A DNA stretch of 64,000 bases from Litorimonas sp965205225 (GTDB taxonomy: Bacteria; Pseudomonadota; Alphaproteobacteria; Caulobacterales; Maricaulaceae), in assembly GCA_965205225.1 (NCBI GenBank), contig CBDBFZ010000002.1, forward strand, positions 806,001-870,000. The letters are read 5' to 3'. The notes beneath the pieces are model-generated. The model did no database searches, had not been told where the DNA came from, and saw only the letters and a list, made by a program, of their open reading frames with translations. Within the stretch, counting starts at the first letter, position 1, and each line of letters starts with the position of its first letter. The position numbers and the translations under genes were made by a program. Positions 54,765-62,911 of the stretch are shown here, piece after piece.

Positions 54765-55533
54765 TCAGATATCGAACAGCATGACATCCGCATCGACGAT
54801 GAATGACCAGGATCCATCGTCAGCCGCGTGACTCCGATATTCCTCTCCATCGACATTGACACGGTCCCCTTCCGTGAAGTCGTCCATGTCGAAGCGCAGC
54901 GTGTCCGCACCATCACCCTCGATTCGGACCAGCGTTGCCCGCAAAGACAAAGTTATCCGGAATGGTCAAACCCGTGCTGCCGTCCCCGCCCATCAGAACC
55001 ACCTCAAGCCCGGCATGGTTCGGAAACTCGCCGCTGAAATCAAAGTCTCCATTATATTCAACCTGGTCCAGATCGCCGTCATTGTCGGTGTCGAAGTCGG
55101 TCCGGATCACCCTGCCCTGCGCATCGCGCGCATAGTTCTCAGTCCGGTCGGTTGTACCGTCATTGTTATCATCGAACTCGGTGGTCGTCCGCCTGCCGTT
55201 CGTATAGCTGTAGATCTCTCTCTGGTCGACATTGCCGTCCGCGTCATCGTCGAACCGGGTCTGGATCAATTGGCCTTCCAGATCATAGGAGTAGCCCTCG
55301 GTCCGGTCGATGGTGCCGTTATTATTGTCATCATCGTCCGTATCCCCATCCACCCGCTCCCAGCGACCCTCCGCATCCAGATGCGCGATCTACTCGATAT
55401 TGCCGTCACCATCGGTGTCGACCTCGAACCGGTCGGGGATGCCGTCCTCGTCAGTGTCGATCGGGGTCCGGGTTACCGCTTCCTCTTCCTCTTGCTGTGA
55501 CAGAGTTGGTATGGTCTTAAACATGGCTGGCAT
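54765..55533 (-). pseudogene. Asp/Asn-rich repeat protein (calcium-binding-like), disrupted
   Basis: From ATG 55533 (AAAGGA upstream) the frame reads TIPTLSQQEEEEAV then DTDEDGIPDRFEVDTDGDGN, a TAG at 55390-55392, and continues with tandem units of about 28-30 residues of the form DDDADGNVDQREIYSY, DDNNDGTTDRTENYA, DTDNDGDLDQVEYNGD. D-x-D-x-D-G loops resemble EF-hand or thrombospondin type-3 calcium loops. A later frame change near 54945 is needed to join LTIPDNFVFAG to VRIEGDGADTLRF and the end at 54765. No secretion signal is visible. Two lesions suggest a pseudogene; the TAG could also be a sequencing error. Confidence 0.55.
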
Positions 55534-55893
55534 GGTCCTTTATTTCTAAAGGGGGTATTATTTGACGGTAGTGTCACATAGTTTGGCTGTTGAGCAAGTG
55601 TTTCCGGGTGGGTATTGTCGGGTTGTTTTTACCGTTTTGGCTGGTCAGGGTTACGGGATGAAGATACCGGTTTTGCAGGCCGCACCTGAAAGGTTTTCGC
55701 TTTCCGCGCGAGGGCATCTTCCATGCTGTTTGGACCTATCACCGGTTTACCCTGAGCCCTGCCGTCCTGGGCCCTGCCGATGTCGAGGGTCTGCTCGCCG
55801 GGCGTGCCGTTACAAACTCTCTTCAATTTCCTGCCGCCACGCCCGTTCCGACGCATCTCGGGTGTGGACTGACGACGCCCTCGAAATGACCGC
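55534..55893. other. Intergenic stretch, nothing recognised
   Basis: About 360 bases of GC-rich sequence upstream of two diverging dead genes. It has a small imperfect direct repeat (GAGCCCTGCC/GGGCCCTGCC) but no recognisable gene or RNA. Confidence 0.4.
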
Positions 55894-56383
55894 ATGAAAC
55901 ACACCAGACCAGAAACCCTTCACACGTCAAACAATAATCTGGCAGTACCTTCACACCCTCTCTATGGAAACGGCGTTCTTCTATATATCGGGATGGTTGA
56001 TGATCTCGATACAAGAATTCGGCGAACCGTAGTAAGTCGACTCACCGAGCATGATTACTATTTCAACGAAGAATATTTTGGGGAAAGTCAGGTTTACGTC
56101 GCCAAGTATAGATGAGAGGCAGTTTGAGGGTTGGAGCCGTTTTTACAATGAAAACAACAACCATTACTTTGCGCCAGCGAAATCTCTTACCCGAGATATA
56201 GGAGAATTACTGATTTTTTCTCATCAGCCTATATTTAACACGTCTAGTCGTAAAAGTGCTGATGGGAGCGAAGATTTACGAGTTTTCAATACCGGCTCTA
56301 AAGGGTTGCTGGCTCCGGAAGTAAGTGGGCTATTTCATCTTGGAAGCCCGGTTCACTTCATAGGCGACAAGGGTGAAAACTGA
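55894..56383 (+). pseudogene. GIY-YIG-like domain protein, frameshifted
   Basis: First frame reads GVLLYIGMVDDLDTRIRRTV and HDYYFNEEYFGESQVYVAKY, then a one-base shift near 56110 leads into DERQFEGWSRFYNENNNHYF and IGELLIFSHQPIFNTSSRK. YIG plus the late 'LLIFSH.P.FN.S' segment fits GIY-YIG-type proteins of unknown role. The frame ends overlapping the acyl-CoA dehydrogenase start. Low GC compared with the following operon suggests foreign origin. Confidence 0.55.
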
Positions 56384-57522
56384 TGAATTTCCAACTCACC
56401 GAAGATCTGAGCATGATTCAGGATATGGCGCGGCAGTTTGCGCAGAGCGAACTCGCACCGCATGCGGAAAAGTGGGACCGGGAGAAATATCTCGACCGAT
56501 CCGTCTTTGATAAAGCCGCAGAGCTCGGCTTTCTCGGTATTTATACACAGGAAAATCATGGCGGTACGGCGCTGTCGCGTCTCGCCTCCGCCATCGTGTT
56601 CGAACAGCTCGCGGCGGGGGACGTCAGCCATACGGCGATGATGACGATTCATAATATGGCGACCTGGATGATTGACCGTTTCGCGGATGATGATCTCCGG
56701 GCCCATTATGTGCCCAGACTGACCGCGGGTGAGCTGATTGCGTCCTACTGCCTGACCGAGCCGGGGACGGGCTCGGACGCGGCGTCCTTATCCACTAAAG
56801 CCGTTAAGGATGGCGAGGATTATGTGCTGACGGGGAATAAGCAGTTTATTTCCGGTGCAGGCTGGTCGGACATCTATGTCGTCATGGCGCGCACATCTGA
56901 TGACGGTGCGCGCGGGGTCTCCTGTTTCGTCGTCGAGAAGGATATGCCCGGCGTGTCCTTTGGCGCGGAAGAGCGCAAGATGGGCTGGAACGCCCAACCC
57001 ACGGCGCAAGTGATTTTTGAAGACTGCCGGGTGCCCGCTGCAAACCGCGTCGGCGCAGAAGGCGACGGGTTCAAATTTGCCATGGCGGGGCTCGATGGTG
57101 GCCGGATTAATATCGGTGCCTGCTCACTGGGCGGCGCAGCGGCGGCATTGAAGCTGGCAACGGATTACGCCAGGGAGCGCAAGCAGTTCGGCAAGCTGAT
57201 CGCAGATTTTCAGAACACACAGTTCCGGTTGGCCGATATGGTAACCGACCTCGAAGCCTCGCGCCTGATAATCTACCGCGGTGCGGACGCCATCGACAAT
57301 AAAGAGCCGAATGCGGGGATGTATTGCGCGATGGGCAAGCGGTTTGCGACCGATCTCTGCTCCAAAATCGCCAATGACGCGCTGCAGGTGCATGGCGGCT
57401 ATGGCTATCTTGCCGACTATCAGGTCGAACGGATTGTTCGCGATTTGCGCGTCCATCAGATCCTGGAAGGGACCAACGATATCATGCGGATCATCATCGG
57501 CCGCGGACTGTTAAGGCAATAA
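56383..57522 (+). CDS. Acyl-CoA dehydrogenase, isobutyryl/short-branched-chain type
   Basis: 379 residues. Family marks: AELGFLGIYTQENHGG, CLTEPGTGSDAASL (FAD/substrate), WSDIYVVMARTS, GGRINIGACSLGGA and the final QVERIVRDLRVHQILEGTND with the catalytic-Glu region. The next genes encode a hydroxyisobutyryl-CoA hydrolase type protein and hydroxyisobutyrate dehydrogenase, so the substrate is most likely isobutyryl-CoA from valine. Start overlaps the stop of the GIY-YIG pseudogene by one base. Confidence 0.9.
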   Translation: MNFQLTEDLSMIQDMARQFAQSELAPHAEKWDREKYLDRSVFDKAAELGFLGIYTQENHGGTALSRLASAIVFEQLAAGDVSHTAMMTIHNMATWMIDRFADDDLRAHYVPRLTAGELIASYCLTEPGTGSDAASLSTKAVKDGEDYVLTGNKQFISGAGWSDIYVVMARTSDDGARGVSCFVVEKDMPGVSFGAEERKMGWNAQPTAQVIFEDCRVPAANRVGAEGDGFKFAMAGLDGGRINIGACSLGGAAAALKLATDYARERKQFGKLIADFQNTQFRLADMVTDLEASRLIIYRGADAIDNKEPNAGMYCAMGKRFATDLCSKIANDALQVHGGYGYLADYQVERIVRDLRVHQILEGTNDIMRIIIGRGLLRQ

Positions 57523-57524
57523 AT

Positions 57525-58553
57525 ATGACAGATCAGATCATTGCCCGGATCGAAGGTTCTCTGGGCCGCATCACGCTGAACCGCCCCAAGGCCCTGAACG
57601 CACTGACAACAGAGATGTGTGTCGCTATGACCGAGGCTTTGCGCGGTTGGCAGGATGAAAATTCGGTCAAAACTGTGCTGGTCGACGGTGCAGGCGACCG
57701 GGCTTTCTGCGCGGGCGGCGATGTCATCATGTTGCACGATAGCGGCAAGGCTAAAGATGGTCGCGCGGAGACCTTCTGGAGGGTCGAATATGCATTGAAT
57801 GAGTTGATACACCGTTACTCTAAGCCCTACATTGCGCTGATTGACGGTATCGTGATGGGCGGCGGCGTAGGTCTGTCGGTTCACGGTAAATATAGGGTGG
57901 CAGGTAACACAACGCTCTTCGCCATGCCGGAGACCGGAATTGGATATTTCCCGGATGTGGGTGGAACTTATTTTCTGCCGCGCCTGGGAACGGCCATCGG
58001 GAATTGGCTGGGCCTGACAGGCGCGCGGCGCGGGCCAGCTGAGTGTGTGTCGCTTGGTGTCGCGACACATTGCGTTCCGACTGAAAAACATATTGCACTG
58101 ATAGCGGCGCTCAACGGCGCTGCGGATGTTGAAGCCGTTCTGGAGGCGTTCAACGACGTGTCCCCGGAGGGTGACGCTATTCCAAATGCAGTCGCAGCTT
58201 TTGACGCAAACACTGTCACAGATATTTTAAGCGCATTAGACGCTGACGGCTCTGACTGGTCTGTGCAACAGGCCAAGCTGTTACGCCGCAAAAGCCCGAT
58301 GGCGCTGGCCACGACTTTGGAGGCGATGCGCCGGGGTGCGGATCTCGATTTCCGTGAAGTGATGACACAGGAACTCAACCTGTCGCTCAATTTCCTCACG
58401 ATTCAGGATTTCTACGAAGGCATCCGGGCGCAGCTGATCGACAAAGACCCCAATCCCGATTGGTCGCATGATGGCATGGACACCGTCACGGAGGAGCAGA
58501 TCGAATGCATGTTCAGACAGAGTGCCGTTCCAAGGCAGGAATTTCTGGCTTAG
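57525..58553 (+). CDS. 3-hydroxyisobutyryl-CoA hydrolase / enoyl-CoA hydratase family
   Basis: 342 residues. Crotonase fold with GRITLNRPKALNALT, GAGDRAFCAGGDV (oxyanion), and IDGIVMGGGVGLSVHGKYRV and ETGIGYFPDVGGTYFLPR. The extended length and PETGIGYFPDVG block are characteristic of HIBYL-CoA hydrolase rather than true hydratase. Two bases after the dehydrogenase. The operon still lacks a recognisable dedicated hydratase in this window. Confidence 0.87.
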   Translation: MTDQIIARIEGSLGRITLNRPKALNALTTEMCVAMTEALRGWQDENSVKTVLVDGAGDRAFCAGGDVIMLHDSGKAKDGRAETFWRVEYALNELIHRYSKPYIALIDGIVMGGGVGLSVHGKYRVAGNTTLFAMPETGIGYFPDVGGTYFLPRLGTAIGNWLGLTGARRGPAECVSLGVATHCVPTEKHIALIAALNGAADVEAVLEAFNDVSPEGDAIPNAVAAFDANTVTDILSALDADGSDWSVQQAKLLRRKSPMALATTLEAMRRGADLDFREVMTQELNLSLNFLTIQDFYEGIRAQLIDKDPNPDWSHDGMDTVTEEQIECMFRQSAVPRQEFLA

Positions 58554-58563
58554 CGCCTCTGTT

Positions 58564-58635
58564 CCCGGCATTTATTGCCAGGACCTTTATCAAAATTGTA
58601 CCAAGCCGGATAAGGCCCGGCAATAAATGCTGGGG
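58564..58635. promoter_or_regulatory. 72-base near-palindromic hairpin inside the valine operon
   Basis: CCCGGCATTTATTGCCAGG on the left pairs with GGCCCGGCAATAAATGCTGG on the right around an inner arm containing CCTTTATC/GGATAAGG, roughly 24 of 28 pairs. It lies between the hydrolase and a 39-codon ORF and could be a mobile palindromic repeat, an RNA-processing site or an attenuator. Confidence 0.6.
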
Positions 58636-58642
58636 ATATGTT

Positions 58643-58762
58643 ATGACCGATCCACTGAAGATCTCTCACGCGGCGATGGAATTTGCTGCGCCTGCTGACC
58701 CGGTCGCGGCGGCGGCTTTGTATGCCGAGCTTGGCGCGCAGATTAAGGATCAAGCCTCATGA
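58643..58762 (+). CDS. Short ORF coupled to mmsB
   Basis: Thirty-nine codons from ATG 58643: mostly Ala-rich and helical (FAAPADPVAAAALYAELGA). Its stop overlaps the mmsB start by four bases (ATGA). I know no family. Either a small coupled protein or a leader that brings ribosomes past the hairpin to mmsB. Confidence 0.4.
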   Translation: MTDPLKISHAAMEFAAPADPVAAAALYAELGAQIKDQAS

Positions 58763-59634
58763 TCATTGCTTTCATCGGACTGGGCAATATGGGCGGCGGG
58801 ATGGCCGCCAATCTGGCGAAACATCATGATGTGCGAGCCTTTGATCTATCCGACGACGCGGTCGCCAAAGCGGTCAAAGCCGGATGTGCGAAGGTCGACA
58901 CGGTCAAAGCCGCTGTGTCCGGGGCAGATGCTATCGTGACCATGTTGCCAGCTGGCGCACATGTGCGGTCAGTCTATGCTGATGTCTTTTATCATGCGGG
59001 CAAAGGCTCGCTAATGGTCGATTGTTCCACGGTGGACGTGGACAGTGCCCGTACGGTGATCGGTCAAGCGACAGACCAAGGCTTTGCAATGATTGACGCG
59101 CCTGTCTCGGGCGGCGTCAAAGGAGCAGCAGACGGTACACTGACTTTCATGTGTGGCGGGACCGCTGAGGCTTTTGCACGGGCTAAGCCGCTGCTCGAAA
59201 TCATGGGCAAGAGTGTTTTTCACGCAGGTGATGCGGGCAATGGCCAGGTCGCCAAGATCTGCAACAATATGCTGCTCGGCATTCACATGATCGGAACGTG
59301 TGAGGCGTTTAATCTGGCGGATAAGCTCGGCCTCGACGCGCAGACCTTCTTCGATATTTCCAGCACGGCGTCAGGCCAGAACTGGTCAATGACGAGCTAT
59401 TGCCCCGCGCCCGGCCCGGTCCAGAGCGCGCCGTCCAATCGTGATTATCAGCCGGGCTTTGCCGCCACAATGATGCTCAAAGATCTGAGGTTGGCCAAGA
59501 ATGCGGCGAGTACGGCCCGAGCCGCAACCCCGCTCGGCGCGCAGGCCGAAGCGCTTTACGCGCTGATGGAGGCGGCCGGCGAAGGCGGCTTGGATTTTAG
59601 CGGCGTGATGAAGCTGATCGACGGATCACTTTAG
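58759..59634 (+). CDS. mmsB: 3-hydroxyisobutyrate dehydrogenase
   Basis: 291 residues. N-terminal FIGLGNMGGGMAANLAKH, DAPVSGGVKGAADGTLTFM, GNGQVAKICNNMLLGI with the catalytic Lys, and C-terminal GFAATMMLKDLRLAKNAA. Oxidises 3-hydroxyisobutyrate to methylmalonate semialdehyde with NAD in valine breakdown. Last gene of the operon. Confidence 0.94.
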   Translation: MIIAFIGLGNMGGGMAANLAKHHDVRAFDLSDDAVAKAVKAGCAKVDTVKAAVSGADAIVTMLPAGAHVRSVYADVFYHAGKGSLMVDCSTVDVDSARTVIGQATDQGFAMIDAPVSGGVKGAADGTLTFMCGGTAEAFARAKPLLEIMGKSVFHAGDAGNGQVAKICNNMLLGIHMIGTCEAFNLADKLGLDAQTFFDISSTASGQNWSMTSYCPAPGPVQSAPSNRDYQPGFAATMMLKDLRLAKNAASTARAATPLGAQAEALYALMEAAGEGGLDFSGVMKLIDGSL

Positions 59635-59665
59635 GTCAAAGAAAAAGCACCCCCGAAGGGACGAA

Positions 59666-59721
59666 GTAACGAAAACACCATTACAGCCCCTTCCTTCGGT
59701 CGAAGCGAGTATTTTCGTTAC
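59666..59721. terminator. Bidirectional terminator-like hairpin between mmsB and rho
   Basis: GTAACGAAAACAC (59666-59678) pairs with GTATTTTCGTTAC (59709-59721) at 12 of 13 positions; a smaller CCTTCGG with an upstream CCGAAGG also matches nearby. The right arm includes the rho stop codon. Suitable for ending both convergent transcripts. Confidence 0.55.
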
Positions 59722-61013
59722 GTATTCATCGAATCGAAGAAATCGCCGTTTGATTTCGTATCCTTAAGCTTGCCGAGCAGGAACTCAATTGCATCCATTG
59801 TACCCATTGGATTGAGGATGCGGCGCAGAATGTAGGTCTTGGTCAGTTCTGCAGGCGGAACCAGCAGTTCTTCTTTCCGAGTGCCGGACTTGGTGACGTC
59901 AATGGCTGGGAAGATGCGCTTGTCAGCGACTTTCCGGTCAAGGATAATTTCCGAGTTACCGGTGCCCTTGAATTCCTCGAAGATAACCTCGTCCATCTTG
60001 GAGCCGGTTTCGATCAGTGCGGTCGCGATGATGGTCAGCGAGCCGCCATCCTCAATGTTTCGCGCCGCGCCGAAGAAACGCTTGGGACGTTGCAGGGCGT
60101 TGGCGTCGACACCACCGGTCAGCACTTTGCCTGAGCTTGGCACGACGGTGTTGTAGGCGCGGCCCAGACGGGTGATCGAGTCGAGCAGGATGACGACATC
60201 CTTGCCGCTTTCGACCAAACGTTTGGCTTTCTGAATCACCATCTCGGCGACCTGAACGTGACGCGTTGCGGGTTCATCAAAGGTCGATGAGACAACCTCG
60301 CCTTTGACGCTGCGCTGCATATCGGTCACTTCTTCAGGTCGTTCGTCGATCAACAAGACCAGAACATAGCATTCCGGGTGGTTCTGTTCGATGGAGTGCG
60401 CGATATTCTGTAATAGAACCGTTTTACCAGTGCGCGGCGGTGCCACGATCAGAGCGCGCTGGCCCTTACCGATCGGAGCAACGATATCGATGACACGTCC
60501 AGACGTATCTTTGACCGTCGGATCTTCGAGTTCCATCTTGAAGCGCTGATCGGGATAGAGCGGGGTCAGATTATCGAAATGCGCTTTCATCCGCGCCTGT
60601 TCAGGCATGGAAAAGTTGATTTCTTCGGCCTTCTTCAAAGCGAAATAACGCTCGTCGCCCTTGGGGGCATCAAGAAGGCCAGAAATCGTGTCGCCTGTGC
60701 GCAGGCCGAATTTGCGAATATCTTTCTGGCTGACATAAATGTCATCCGGACCTGCCAGATAGTTGGCTTCCGGTGCGCGCAGAAAGCCGAAACCATCCTG
60801 CAGCACTTCCAAAACGCCACGTCCGCGGACGAGTACGCCGCGCTCGGCGAGGTCTTTCAGCGTTTGATAAAAAATATCCTGCTTGCGCATGGAGCCCGGG
60901 TTTTTGATCCCGACTTCTTCAGCGAAGCGGTTCAACTCGCCGGGTTTCATGGCTTTGAGGTCGTCCAGCGAAATCGTCTCGAGCTGGTCCAAGGGTGTAT
61001 CGACGGTGGTCAT
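59718..61013 (-). CDS. rho: Transcription termination factor Rho
   Basis: 431 residues. RNA-binding N-terminal domain (KPGELNRFAEEVG, then GVLEVLQDGFGFLRAP, the cold-shock-like fold), Walker A GQRALIVAPPRTGKT, Walker B VILLDSITRL, and Q/R-loop segments GGVDANALQRPKRFFGAAR. Hexameric ATP-driven RNA translocase. An 18-bp duplication lies immediately upstream of the start codon. Confidence 0.97.
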   Translation of the reverse strand: MTTVDTPLDQLETISLDDLKAMKPGELNRFAEEVGIKNPGSMRKQDIFYQTLKDLAERGVLVRGRGVLEVLQDGFGFLRAPEANYLAGPDDIYVSQKDIRKFGLRTGDTISGLLDAPKGDERYFALKKAEEINFSMPEQARMKAHFDNLTPLYPDQRFKMELEDPTVKDTSGRVIDIVAPIGKGQRALIVAPPRTGKTVLLQNIAHSIEQNHPECYVLVLLIDERPEEVTDMQRSVKGEVVSSTFDEPATRHVQVAEMVIQKAKRLVESGKDVVILLDSITRLGRAYNTVVPSSGKVLTGGVDANALQRPKRFFGAARNIEDGGSLTIIATALIETGSKMDEVIFEEFKGTGNSEIILDRKVADKRIFPAIDVTKSGTRKEELLVPPAELTKTYILRRILNPMGTMDAIEFLLGKLKDTKSNGDFFDSMNT

Positions 61014-61014
61014 A

Positions 61015-61050
61015 GTCTAATCTTTAGAGGGGGTCTAATCTTTAAGGGGG
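61015..61050. repeat. 18-bp imperfect tandem repeat at the rho 5' leader
   Basis: GTCTAATCTTTAGAGGGG (61015-61032) and GTCTAATCTTTAAGGGGG (61033-61050) differ at two positions. It directly precedes the rho start on the minus strand, so it doubles whatever leader/ribosome-site sequence is present. Confidence 0.88.
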
Positions 61051-61255
61051 CACGCACAGGAGGACCCTGCGCGGCAATCATCTTGAGTGGGAAAGGCTTG
61101 GCCTTTTATCGCACTAGCAGCAAAGACGGCAAACTGGCACGGATCAGCCGGACGGCTGTTATCTACCAGATAGGTGAGGGGAGCAGCAGGGTCAAGCGGT
61201 GTTGTGATGTAATCAGTATTTGACGTGACCTGCGTTAACGATGGAGAGAGCACAT

Positions 61256-61693
61256 ATGAAAATCATCTCCCCAATCCTTTTATCATTCGCGCTGGTATCT
61301 CCAGCGATCGCAAACGGTTCCATTGATGGTCTCTGGCAGACTGAAGCGGAAACAGCGACGGTCCGTATCGCGGACTGTGGTGACGGGACGCCCTGCGGTG
61401 TGATTGAGACAGCCGTCATTCCAGACGGCGAGCCGATGACGGATGTCAATAATTCGGACCCGGCGTTTCGCGATCAGCCTATCATCGGATTGACCATACT
61501 GGACGGTTTTGAAGCGGATGGGGATAAATGGAAAAAGGGCCGCATCTACAATCCTGAGGACGGCAAGAGCTATAAAAGCTCTATCCAACTCGACGACACA
61601 CCGGATATATTGAAGGTCAAAGGCTGCATCGCGTTCCTCTGCCAGACGCAAAGGTGGACGCGGGTTGAAGGTGGGGTGGCTCTGCCTGAATAG
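61256..61693 (+). CDS. DUF2147 family secreted protein
   Basis: 145 residues from ATG 61256, preceded by GGAGAG. Signal peptide FALVSPAIANG, then GLWQTEAETATVRIADCGDG and GRIYNPEDGKSYKSSIQLD, the typical G.W.T......I..C......G.I......YNP..G..Y.......L strands of DUF2147. Periplasmic small beta-barrel of unknown function. Confidence 0.85.
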   Translation: MKIISPILLSFALVSPAIANGSIDGLWQTEAETATVRIADCGDGTPCGVIETAVIPDGEPMTDVNNSDPAFRDQPIIGLTILDGFEADGDKWKKGRIYNPEDGKSYKSSIQLDDTPDILKVKGCIAFLCQTQRWTRVEGGVALPE

Positions 61694-61798
61694 ACCTGTA
61701 GATAATCCTGACTCTGTTTTTGTCGTCTAGCGCTTCCAAATCCTGTATTTTCCATTAAAGTTGACCGTCAAAGGTCTTTTCCAAACGGCTCATTCATC

Positions 61799-62902
61799 AT
61801 GAAACTCACCCTCGAACGCAGCGCACTTCTGACCGGTTTGTCTCACGTCCAGTCCGTCGTGGAACGGCGGAACACAATCCCGATTCTGTCCAACGTCCTG
61901 ATGGGTGAAGAAAGCGGACGATTGACCTTGGTGGCCACTGATCTGGATATAGAAGTCTCTGAGTCTGTTGAAGCCATTGTTGACGCGCCGGGACAAGTCA
62001 CAGCGCCTGCGCACACGCTGTACGATATTGTCCGTAAATTGCCGGACGGCGCGCAAGTTCAGCTGACGATCAATTCCAACGACCGTCTGGATGTGGATGC
62101 AGGATCGGCTCACTTCACTCTGCCGCTGCTGCCATCGGGCGACTTTCCGAAAATGACGGCGGACGGATTTACCAATGAATTCACACTGCCGACCTCTGAT
62201 CTGTCGCGCTTGATCGACAAGACGAAGTTTGCGATCAGTACTGAAGAGACACGATACTATCTCAATGGCATTTATCTGCATGCGCGCGATGGACTACTGC
62301 GATCCGTCGCGACGGATGGCCACCGATTGGCCCTCGCCGAACAGACGCTGCCTAGCGGAGCCGAGGATATGCCCGGCGTCATCGTACCGAGAAAGACAGT
62401 CGCCGAACTGCGCCGTCTGATTGACGGAACCAACGCCGATGTTGCCGTCGCGGTCTCTGAATCCAAAATTCGGTTCATGACTGGCACAGTGGTTCTAACG
62501 TCGAAACTGATTGACGGCACATTCCCGGATTATGAACGTGTCATCCCGCGCACCAATACGAAAGAGCTCGTGCTCGACAATAAAGTGTTTGCCTCGGCGG
62601 TCGACCGGGTTGCAACTATTTCGGCAGAAAAATCACGTTCGGTGAAGCTCTCTCTCGCGGACAGTAACTTGTCTCTGTCGGTTAACAATCCGGAATCCGG
62701 ACAGGCGCGCGAAGACCTGCCGGTTAACTATGATGACGATGCGATGGAGATCGGTTTCAATGCCAAATATCTCCTCGATGTCGCCGGACAAATCGAAGGC
62801 CATGACGCGACTTTCATGCTCGATTCCGCCTCATCGCCCGCGCTTGTGACTGATTCGCAAGATGACCATGCGCTCTTCGTGCTGATGCCGCTGCGGGTCT
62901 AA
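61799..62902 (+). CDS. dnaN: DNA polymerase III beta subunit (sliding clamp)
   Basis: 367 residues. Three clamp domains; VVERRNTIPILSNVL at the start, FAISTEETRYYLNGIYLH and the final HALFVLMPLRV (the conserved MPxR-L-type tail) identify it. Encircles DNA to tether polymerase. recF begins ten bases after its stop. Confidence 0.96.
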   Translation: MKLTLERSALLTGLSHVQSVVERRNTIPILSNVLMGEESGRLTLVATDLDIEVSESVEAIVDAPGQVTAPAHTLYDIVRKLPDGAQVQLTINSNDRLDVDAGSAHFTLPLLPSGDFPKMTADGFTNEFTLPTSDLSRLIDKTKFAISTEETRYYLNGIYLHARDGLLRSVATDGHRLALAEQTLPSGAEDMPGVIVPRKTVAELRRLIDGTNADVAVAVSESKIRFMTGTVVLTSKLIDGTFPDYERVIPRTNTKELVLDNKVFASAVDRVATISAEKSRSVKLSLADSNLSLSVNNPESGQAREDLPVNYDDDAMEIGFNAKYLLDVAGQIEGHDATFMLDSASSPALVTDSQDDHALFVLMPLRV

Positions 62903-62911
62903 ATCGATTGG

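Noticed and set aside
54856..55500. A 214-codon plus-strand frame opposite the Asp-rich repeat gene with repeated VIVIIVxxP-like strings
   Set aside because: Its Val/Ile repeats are the complement of the GAC/GAT repeats on the other strand; the minus strand shows meaningful DxDxDG loops.
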